From Bifidobacterium bohemicum DSM 22767 (lineage in GTDB: Bacteria; Actinomycetota; Actinomycetes; Actinomycetales; Bifidobacteriaceae), in assembly GCF_000741525.1 (NCBI RefSeq), contig NZ_JGYP01000001.1:186001-250000 (forward strand): a DNA stretch of 64,000 bases, written 5' to 3'. This document shows positions 57,316-64,000 of the stretch, one piece after another (position 1 is the stretch's first letter; each line of letters opens with the position of its first letter). Below the pieces are notes generated by a model, which was not told the origin of the DNA, did no database searches, and saw only the letters and a list, made by a program, of their open reading frames with translations. A program made the position numbers and the translations under genes.

Positions 57316-58293
57316 CTATTTAACGCGAGACTCGGACCGCCACCAGTCACCAAGCCGCTCGATGTTGCCGGCGATGTGGGCGCAGGAGGCGTCGAACGCC
57401 TTCTGCTCCTCGTCGGTAAGGGCGAACGGAAGCGTCTGCTCGACACCGTTGGCACCGATTACACACGGAATACTGGCGAAGAGGCCGCTATGCCCATACT
57501 CGCCGGTCAGCAGCGTGGAGCAGGCCGTGACGTAATGCTCGTTGGAGACGACCGCCTGCACGATGCGGCAGGCGGCGGAGGCGACCGAATACTCGGTGCA
57601 ATGCTTGCCTTCCATGGCGATATAGCCGTTGTGAACCGCGTGATCGTTCGCATCGGCACGATCGAACCCGAAACGCTCGGGCTGTTCGGCGGTCAGTGCG
57701 TCAAGCGACTTGCCGCCGAAAGTGACCGCGGAGAACGCGGCGAATTCGGAGAAACCGTGCTCCCCGAGCATGTAGGCGTTAATCGAGTGCTGGTCGATGC
57801 CGGTATGCTGTGAGATGACGTTGCGGAGGCGGGCGGAATCAAGAGCGGTACCGGAACCGATGATACGCTTGGGGTCATAGCCGGAAAGCCGCCAGATTTC
57901 GGTGGCGATTACGTCACAGGGGTTTGCGATCGAAACCCAAATGCCTTGGAAGCCTGCATCGGTGATGCGATGCACGAAGGTACGGGCGATATCGGTGGTG
58001 ACAAACAGTTCGCCGTCGCGGCTCTTGGCCGAGGAGAGCACATCGCCGGCCGCATTGACGATCACATCGCAACCCGCCAGCTTTTCGTACTCATCACCCA
58101 CGCCGACGATGGCGCAGTTATGAGGATAGAACGAAAGCGTGTCGGTCAGGTCCTGAACCTCTGCGGCGAGTTTCCTCTCATTGATGTCGCACAGATACAG
58201 CTCGTCGGGAATGCCCGTTTCCAAGAGACGATTCGCGACGTGTGCGCCGACGTGCCCTTGACCGACGATACCGATTTTTCGAATCAATGCCAT
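57316..58293 (-). CDS. L-lactate / L-2-hydroxyacid dehydrogenase
   Basis: NAD-dependent enzyme of the LDH/malate family, 325 residues. The N-terminal loop is GIVGQGHVGAHVANRL, and SGTALDSARLR and the catalytic histidine in GEHGFSE are present. It diverges from canonical LDH: the coenzyme/substrate loop reads NAAGDVLSSAKSRDGE instead of the usual TAGxxQKPGxSR, so the substrate-specifying residue differs. It could be an L-2-hydroxyisocaproate-type or aromatic lactate dehydrogenase, but this is inference. Monocistronic, with its own terminator. Confidence 0.8.
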   Translation of the reverse strand: MALIRKIGIVGQGHVGAHVANRLLETGIPDELYLCDINERKLAAEVQDLTDTLSFYPHNCAIVGVGDEYEKLAGCDVIVNAAGDVLSSAKSRDGELFVTTDIARTFVHRITDAGFQGIWVSIANPCDVIATEIWRLSGYDPKRIIGSGTALDSARLRNVISQHTGIDQHSINAYMLGEHGFSEFAAFSAVTFGGKSLDALTAEQPERFGFDRADANDHAVHNGYIAMEGKHCTEYSVASAACRIVQAVVSNEHYVTACSTLLTGEYGHSGLFASIPCVIGANGVEQTLPFALTDEEQKAFDASCAHIAGNIERLGDWWRSESRVK

Positions 58294-58581
58294 AATGGAT
58301 ACCTCTCACTCGAACCGATGATGTCCATGTCAATCTAGGCACATCGCAAGGCATATGCAAAGGAATGTCCCACTATGTAAAACACGGCATGCATTCGATG
58401 CCGCAGGAGCCGAACAGCCCCTACTTTTCACCTTTCCGCACGTCAAGGTTCACGTTCTTCAAAGCGCCACGCCTATCGCATCGAAACTCGACATCCGTCA
58501 GTTTCCAGGCCGAAACATCGGCCCTCGACACGGACGGTTCACTGTCCGTGTCGAGGGCCGTTCCGCCGCGTCCTCAGGCTC

Positions 58582-59031
58582 TCATACAGCGGTTCCGTTC
58601 GCATCAAGATTGGGGTTGTGACGGTAATCCCCGGCGGTGAAGAACAGACTGATGACACCGACGACGAACACGGCCGAAACGGTGATCATGAGCCACAGCG
58701 GGTGACTCGGCAGCCACATCACGACAAAGAAGGCGATGGCAGCCGCGACGATGAACACCCAGCTGGCCACACGGAACCACTGACGCACCGAATGCGGGGC
58801 GCGGAGCACCGTCGGGTTTTTCAGATCCGGGTCATCGTCCAAAGTGGGCGAGGAAAGCGTCTCGGCCTTCGGCTTCCAGCCGGTACCACCGTCTTCAATA
58901 AGGTGCCGGCTACGTTCCTGCAACGCGTATTCGTCGACGATGCCGGTGCGGCCTCGGGTTCTATCGAACCGGTCTTGGGTACCTTGGCGGGTGCGCTTGG
59001 CCTGAGCCCTACGCTCGGCGCGATTTGGCAT
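58582..59031 (-). CDS. small two-helix membrane protein
   Basis: 149 residues: a basic N-terminus (MPNRAERRAQAKRTRQ), a polar central part and two hydrophobic segments (about 88-106 and 111-131) close to the C-terminus. No known domain recognised; similar proteins are common actinobacterial hypotheticals. Start ATG 59031, five bases after AAGGAG. Confidence 0.65.
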   Translation of the reverse strand: MPNRAERRAQAKRTRQGTQDRFDRTRGRTGIVDEYALQERSRHLIEDGGTGWKPKAETLSSPTLDDDPDLKNPTVLRAPHSVRQWFRVASWVFIVAAAIAFFVVMWLPSHPLWLMITVSAVFVVGVISLFFTAGDYRHNPNLDANGTAV

Positions 59032-59204
59032 TTCTGCTCCTTCCAACGATGAGGTATGACTACGATTCTATCGCAGTCGGCGCCAATCGAGCCAAAACGT
59101 GCCGCATGAGCAGTCGCCATGCCGCAAAGCAACCACCGAAACCCTAACGGTCACGACGCACACCTTTGCCGGAACCAGGCAAACAAGCAAACCGACGGAA
59201 ACGG

Positions 59205-60749
59205 CTAGAGCGACCGTAATGACATCGGACGTTGGGTCGAGTCGATCGGGGCGGGCAATTCGGTCGAACCGCCGGCACTCAAAGTCCGGTCGACTGCGGC
59301 GGCGCAACTGCGTCCTTCGGCAATCGCCCACACGACAAGGCTTTGGCCTCGTCCGGCGTCCCCGCAGACGAAAACACCGTCCTGGCTGGTCTTGAAATCG
59401 GCATTTCTGGCGAGATTGCCGCGACGGTCGAGTTCAACCGGCAACTGGTCAAGCATCGTGGTGGTGTCGGGATGATGGAACCCTGTCGAGACGAGCACCA
59501 GATCGGCCTCAATCGTACGTTCGCTACCGGGCACATGTTCGCGCGCGCCACCGATCCCCCGGTGCACGTCAACCACTTCGACCCCGGTGACATGACCTGT
59601 ATCGTCGGCCGTGAATCCGGCAACAAGACCCGAATCGTCAAGGGTGACGCTCGTCCGGTCGGTCACTTGTGAACCTTCGAACTCAACGGTATCGGTGTTG
59701 TAGCAGTAGACACCTCCCTCCTGCATGGATGTCGTCGGCTGATACAGACGGGCGTATGTCGGCCAAGGCTCATTCTCGGGACGGACGTCAGGCTCTTTCG
59801 GGTTGATCTGCAAGACGGTCACGCTCCGGGCACCTTGCCGAATTGCGGTGCCAAGGCAGTCCGAACCGGTGTCGCCGCCGCCGATGATGACCACGCGCTT
59901 GTCTTTCGCGTCGATGCCATGGTGCAGCGTACCGCCTTCGAGGCGACGGTTGGCGTCCGGCAGATAATCCATTGCAAAGTGGATGCCGTTCAGGTCGCGC
60001 CCGGGCACCTTCACGTCACGCGGCACCGTCGAACCGATTGCCACGACCAGGGCATCATAGCGGGAGCGCAAATCATCCCACGAAATGTCCTTGCCAATCT
60101 CCACACCCGTGCGAAACACGGTGCCCTCAGCGACCATCTGGGCAAGCCGACGGTCGATCAGACCCTTATCGAGTTTGAACGACGGTATGCCGTAACGCAT
60201 CAGGCCGCCTATCTTCTCGTCCTTTTCATAGACGACGACGGTGTGACCGGCGCGCGTAAGCTGCTGTGCGCATGCAAGCCCTGCCGGCCCGGAACCAACG
60301 ATGGCGACGGTCATATCCGTCAGCCTCTGCGGCGGCATCGGCTGGACATAGCCGAGCTTGTAGGCCTGGTCGATGATGGTCTGTTCGTCGGCCTTGATCA
60401 TGGTGGGTGGCTGGTGAATGCCCAACACACACGCCTGTTCGCAGGGAGCAGGGCAGATCAGTCCGGTGACCTCCGGAAAATTGTTGGTTCTGGAAAGTCG
60501 GTGGTACGCCTCTTCCCATTTGCCTTGACGCACCAGATCATTGAATTCCGGTATGAGGTTGCCCAACGGACAGCCTGTCATACAGAACGGTGTGCCGCAG
60601 TCCATGCACCGAGCGGCCTGTTCTTGGGTCCAGGGTTGCAACCCCTCTTCGGCGTGCACGTCGTTCCAGTCGTGGATACGCTCCGCGACCGGCCGGTCGG
60701 CAACCTCATGACGGGCACGAACGTTCAGGAATCCTCTTGGGTCACTCAT
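59205..60749 (-). CDS. gltD: glutamate synthase small subunit
   Basis: Supplies electrons from NADPH to GltB. 514 residues: N-terminal Fe-S cysteines (CMDCGTPFCMTGCPLGN and CPAPCEQAC), the FAD loop VAIVGSGPAGLACAQQL, the NADPH loop VIIGGGDTGSDC and the C-terminal GDAGRGQSLVVWAI. The ATG overlaps the gltB stop by one base (TGATG), so the subunits are coupled. Confidence 0.95.
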   Translation of the reverse strand: MSDPRGFLNVRARHEVADRPVAERIHDWNDVHAEEGLQPWTQEQAARCMDCGTPFCMTGCPLGNLIPEFNDLVRQGKWEEAYHRLSRTNNFPEVTGLICPAPCEQACVLGIHQPPTMIKADEQTIIDQAYKLGYVQPMPPQRLTDMTVAIVGSGPAGLACAQQLTRAGHTVVVYEKDEKIGGLMRYGIPSFKLDKGLIDRRLAQMVAEGTVFRTGVEIGKDISWDDLRSRYDALVVAIGSTVPRDVKVPGRDLNGIHFAMDYLPDANRRLEGGTLHHGIDAKDKRVVIIGGGDTGSDCLGTAIRQGARSVTVLQINPKEPDVRPENEPWPTYARLYQPTTSMQEGGVYCYNTDTVEFEGSQVTDRTSVTLDDSGLVAGFTADDTGHVTGVEVVDVHRGIGGAREHVPGSERTIEADLVLVSTGFHHPDTTTMLDQLPVELDRRGNLARNADFKTSQDGVFVCGDAGRGQSLVVWAIAEGRSCAAAVDRTLSAGGSTELPAPIDSTQRPMSLRSL

Positions 60750-63700
60750 CAGCTAGCCTCCATCACATGCTCATATACCTGCTCCCATGCGCCCGGAGCA
60801 TCAAAATCGACACCGTCCTCGTCCGCTTGGTCCATGGCGGCCGTCATGGCCACGAACTGCTTGGGAACGATGTGGGTGAACCGCCCGACAGATGCATCCC
60901 AGTCCTCGAGCAGCTGCCGGGCGAACGCGGACCCTGTCCGACTGACATGCTCTGCAACCAGTTGTCTCACCGTCGAGGAAGTGCCGTCATCCAGCGGCTC
61001 GAACAGCAACGCTCCGTCGTCCACCGCCGAAGGATTCACTTTGCCCATGTCGAGGTCAAGCACATATGCGTGGCCTCCCGAGAAACCGGCCCCGAAGTTG
61101 CGTCCGGTGGGCCCAAGCACCACGACGGAACCGCCGGTCATGTATTCGCAACCGTGATCGCCCACACCCTCGACCACGAAAGTCGCCCCTCCGTTACGCA
61201 CGGCGAAACGCTCACCGGCCCGGCCCGCAACGAACATCCGCCCGCTGGTGGCACCGAAACCGGTGACATTGCCCGCTATCACATTCTGGTGAGGGTCGAA
61301 GCAGACGTTTTCGGGGGGACGGACGACAATGGTTCCACCGGAAAGGCCTTTACCTGCGTAATCGTTGACTTCTCCGACTATACGCAAGGTCTCGCCTCGT
61401 GGAATGAACGCGCCGATGGACTGCCCGCCCGATCCGTTCAACGTCATATCAATCGTGTCATCAGGCAGTCCGGCGGCACCATACCGGCGTGTGATCTCAT
61501 AGCCGATCATCGTGCCGACGGTGCGGTCGACGTTACGAATCGGTACGTTCAGACACACCTTAAGGCCTTGCTCCAACGCCGGGCGTACCCGTTCGATCAG
61601 GGTGTGATCCAGCGCCTTGTCCAACTCATGGTTTTGCGCCTCGGTATTATGCAATATCGTGCCGGGGGTCGGGCCGGGCTGAGCCAGTATGTTCGTCAGA
61701 TCCACGCCCTGGGATTTCCAACGCCTCACCGCCTGATCGGTCTGGAGGCACTCGACATGGCCCACCGCCTCCTCAAGGCTGTGGAAGCCAAGCTCAGCCA
61801 GCAGCTCTCGCACTTCACGGGCGATGAACATGAAGAAGTTGACCACATATTCGGGTTTGCCGGTAAAGCGTGCGCGAAGTTCAGGATCCTGGGTCGCGAT
61901 GCCCTGCGGGCAGGTGTTGAGATGGCACGCCCGCATCATCACACAGCCTTCGGCCATGAGCGCCGTAGTGGCGAAGCCGAATTCCTCGGCACCCAGCAGT
62001 GCCGCGATCACGACGTCTCGCCCGGTCTTGAGCTCGCCGTCGCACTGCACGACGATGCGAGAGCGCAAACCGTTCAGAATCAAGGTCTGCTGGGTTTCGG
62101 CAAGCCCGATCTCCCAAGGCGTGCCCGCATGCTTGATGGCGTTAAGCGGTGCCGCTCCGGTGCCACCGTCGGACCCGGAAATCAGTACGACATCTGCATG
62201 GCATTTGGCGACCCCCGCCGCCACGGTGCCGACCCCGAACTCGGAGACGAGTTTGACATGAATCCGCGCCTTGGGATTGGCCATCTTCGCATCATAAATG
62301 AGCTGTTTCAAATCCTCGATGGAGTAGATGTCATGGTGAGGCGGTGGGCTGATCAGTTCGACACCGGGGGTGGCATGGCGTACTTTGGCGATCCACGGCG
62401 GCACTTTCGCGCCTGGCAGATGGCCTCCCTCTCCCGGTTTGGCCCCTTGGGCGAGCTTAATTTGCAGATCCGTGGCATGGACCAGGTAATCACTGGTTAC
62501 GCCGAAACGGGCGGAGGCAATCTGCTTGATGCGACTGGAACGACACGGATCGGCGATGCGGTCGTCCGATTCGCCGCCTTCACCGGAATTGGAGCGCGCA
62601 CCAAGCGAGTTCATGGCAATCGCAAGCGTCTCGTGAGCCTCCTGCGAGATGGAACCGTAACTCATCGCACCGGTCGAAAAACGCTTGACGATCTCCGTTT
62701 CCGGTTCGACTTCGTCAATCGGTATCGGTTGACGGCCCCGCTTGAACTCCATCAACCCGCGCAAAGTCATGATCCGGTTCGACGTGTCGTCGACATGCTT
62801 CGAATAACGCTTGAACAGGTCGTAATCACCGCGCTGGGTGGCCTGCTGGAGCAGGAAGATGGATTCCGGATCGTTGAGGTGATCCTCGCCGGTCCGCCGC
62901 CACTTGTATTGACCTCCGACGCGCAACCTACGGTGCGGCGTGGCGGTCCATTGGTTGGGATAGGCCACGCCATGTCGCAACTGCACCTCTTGAGCGATCT
63001 GGTCCAAGCCAATGCCGCCCACACGTGAGGTGGTACCTGTGAAGTATCGGTCAATCACATCCTGATTCAGGCCGACGGCCTCGAAAAGCTGAGAGCCACG
63101 GTAGCTCATGATGGTGGAAACGCCCATTTTACTCATGATTTTGAGCACGCCGGTCGAAAGCGCCTGACGCAGATTCGCAACTCCTGTTTTGGCGTCCACC
63201 GAAAGAAATCCGGATGCCGCCAAATCCTCCACCGTCTCGAAAGCGAGGTACGGGTTGACGCATGCAGCGCCATACGCGACCAGCAGCGCGACATGATGAA
63301 TTTCACGCACATCACCGGCCTCCACCGCCATCGAGACCTGCGTCCTGGTGTGGGTTTGAAGCAAGTGGTGCTGCACTGCGCTGGTCAACAGGAGCGACGG
63401 AATAGGCCCCCAAGTATGATTGGAGTCACGATCGGACAGGACGATGAAATTGCATCCTTGGGCTATGGCCTGATCGATCTCGTCAAAGATCTCATCCAAC
63501 CGGGCTTCGAGCGCCCTGCCTCCGCCGGCCACTTGGTACAGGCCACGAACAATGAACGGCTTGTAATAGCCACCTAGCACGCTGGCACGGTCGAGGCGCT
63601 TGAGCTGTGCCATCTCATCGGAATCGACCACAGGGTATGGTATGACGATTTTTTTGGCGGACAGTTCCATATCCTCCAACAGGTTCGGTTCCGGGCCGAT

Positions 63701-64000
63701 GGCCGAGGCCAGCGAAGTCACGATGCGCTCGCGCTCCCAGTCCAGCGGCGGGTTCGTCACCTGGGCGAACTTCTGGGTGAAGTAGTCGAACAGCATGCGT
63801 GAATGATTCGACAACACCGGTTGCGGCGCATCGTTACCCATGGCGCCGATCGGCTCCTTGCCGGTGTTGGCCATCGGGGTCAACAGGATTTTCAGATCCT
63901 CCTGCGTGTAACCGAAAGCGCGTTGACGGCGTTCGACGGAAACCCCTGAATGACGCACATGCTGGCGGGCCGGAAGCTCTCCGAGACTTACGCTATTGCC
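60749..64000 (-). CDS. gltB: glutamate synthase large subunit, 5' part outside the window
   Basis: C-terminal about 1083 residues of the ferredoxin/NADPH glutamate synthase alpha chain; the N-terminal glutaminase domain begins beyond base 64000. Visible parts: central domain (NTGKEPIGAMGNDAP), the FMN barrel with FSTGAMSYGSIS, GEGGESDD, KPGEGGHLPG, SGSDGGTGA, the 3Fe-4S cluster cysteines in CHLNTCPQGIA, and the C-terminal beta-helix GXXGG repeats. The frame is open to the window edge. Makes glutamate from 2-oxoglutarate and glutamine together with GltD. Confidence 0.95.
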   Translation of the reverse strand, partial: GNSVSLGELPARQHVRHSGVSVERRQRAFGYTQEDLKILLTPMANTGKEPIGAMGNDAPQPVLSNHSRMLFDYFTQKFAQVTNPPLDWERERIVTSLASAIGPEPNLLEDMELSAKKIVIPYPVVDSDEMAQLKRLDRASVLGGYYKPFIVRGLYQVAGGGRALEARLDEIFDEIDQAIAQGCNFIVLSDRDSNHTWGPIPSLLLTSAVQHHLLQTHTRTQVSMAVEAGDVREIHHVALLVAYGAACVNPYLAFETVEDLAASGFLSVDAKTGVANLRQALSTGVLKIMSKMGVSTIMSYRGSQLFEAVGLNQDVIDRYFTGTTSRVGGIGLDQIAQEVQLRHGVAYPNQWTATPHRRLRVGGQYKWRRTGEDHLNDPESIFLLQQATQRGDYDLFKRYSKHVDDTSNRIMTLRGLMEFKRGRQPIPIDEVEPETEIVKRFSTGAMSYGSISQEAHETLAIAMNSLGARSNSGEGGESDDRIADPCRSSRIKQIASARFGVTSDYLVHATDLQIKLAQGAKPGEGGHLPGAKVPPWIAKVRHATPGVELISPPPHHDIYSIEDLKQLIYDAKMANPKARIHVKLVSEFGVGTVAAGVAKCHADVVLISGSDGGTGAAPLNAIKHAGTPWEIGLAETQQTLILNGLRSRIVVQCDGELKTGRDVVIAALLGAEEFGFATTALMAEGCVMMRACHLNTCPQGIATQDPELRARFTGKPEYVVNFFMFIAREVRELLAELGFHSLEEAVGHVECLQTDQAVRRWKSQGVDLTNILAQPGPTPGTILHNTEAQNHELDKALDHTLIERVRPALEQGLKVCLNVPIRNVDRTVGTMIGYEITRRYGAAGLPDDTIDMTLNGSGGQSIGAFIPRGETLRIVGEVNDYAGKGLSGGTIVVRPPENVCFDPHQNVIAGNVTGFGATSGRMFVAGRAGERFAVRNGGATFVVEGVGDHGCEYMTGGSVVVLGPTGRNFGAGFSGGHAYVLDLDMGKVNPSAVDDGALLFEPLDDGTSSTVRQLVAEHVSRTGSAFARQLLEDWDASVGRFTHIVPKQFVAMTAAMDQADEDGVDFDAPGAWEQVYEHVMEAS

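Noticed and set aside
60590..63028. 812-codon open frame on the plus strand opposite gltB
   Set aside because: Shadow frame of gltB; no ribosome binding site and no recognisable domain.

Overview
The window looks like a chromosomal segment of a Bifidobacterium. I infer this from the protein content: a fused ECF transporter, PpgK, aroE-rapZ-whiA-pgk-tpiA-secG, a pyrBICFKDE cluster, glnE, metE/metF, gltBD and an L-lactate dehydrogenase-type enzyme. Moderately high-GC coding and ROK/LacI-style sugar control also fit. I cannot name the species from the sequence alone. I see no rRNA, tRNA, CRISPR array, insertion sequence or prophage.

Layout. 0.1-2.4 kb holds a large polytopic membrane protein. 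2.4-4.5 kb holds a ppgK-aminotransferase pair on the minus strand. 4.5-5.3 kb has no recognisable gene and leads into an FMN riboswitch (5.28-5.42 kb), whose closing helix abuts the ribosome binding site of a riboflavin-type S component. That gene is followed by one polypeptide carrying both ECF ATPases and the T subunit. 8.7-10 kb is an amidohydrolase and 10.3-11.1 kb an alpha/beta hydrolase. 11.3-23.7 kb (minus) is a housekeeping block: secG, tpiA, pgk, whiA, rapZ, aroE, uvrC and uvrA, with a perfect SOS-type palindrome before uvrA. 23.9-28.3 kb (plus) has an ABC-F ATPase, the bifunctional NAD(P)HX repair enzyme and a HAD phosphatase, followed by a LysR regulator.

29.7-34 kb is the most accessory-looking part. 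It contains an SdpR/SdpI-like autorepressor-membrane protein operon with two matching operators, a divergent small membrane protein-XRE regulator pair with its own promoter and operator, and an uncharacterised two-gene locus whose larger helical protein is split by a one-base frameshift. 34.2-41.3 kb is the de novo pyrimidine cluster pyrB-I-C-F-K-D-E, and glnE lies upstream.

45.4-52.2 kb is a monosaccharide ABC transporter (binding protein, double ATPase, permease) divergent from a ROK regulator plus an orphan single-domain ATPase. The divergent region has two well-formed promoters with overlapping -35 boxes and a long palindrome covering the regulator's promoter. 52.4-55.7 kb is metE-metF, followed by a TrmI-type tRNA methyltransferase, an L-lactate/2-hydroxyacid dehydrogenase and a small membrane protein. 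gltB-gltD ends the window, with gltB running off the right edge.

The strongest candidates for new biology are the regulatory architectures (FMN aptamer on the start site, paired SdpR-like operators, ROK divergent promoter), the frameshifted helical two-gene locus, and the large disordered-looking inserts in UvrC and several other housekeeping enzymes. All similarity calls come from reading motifs; no database search was run.
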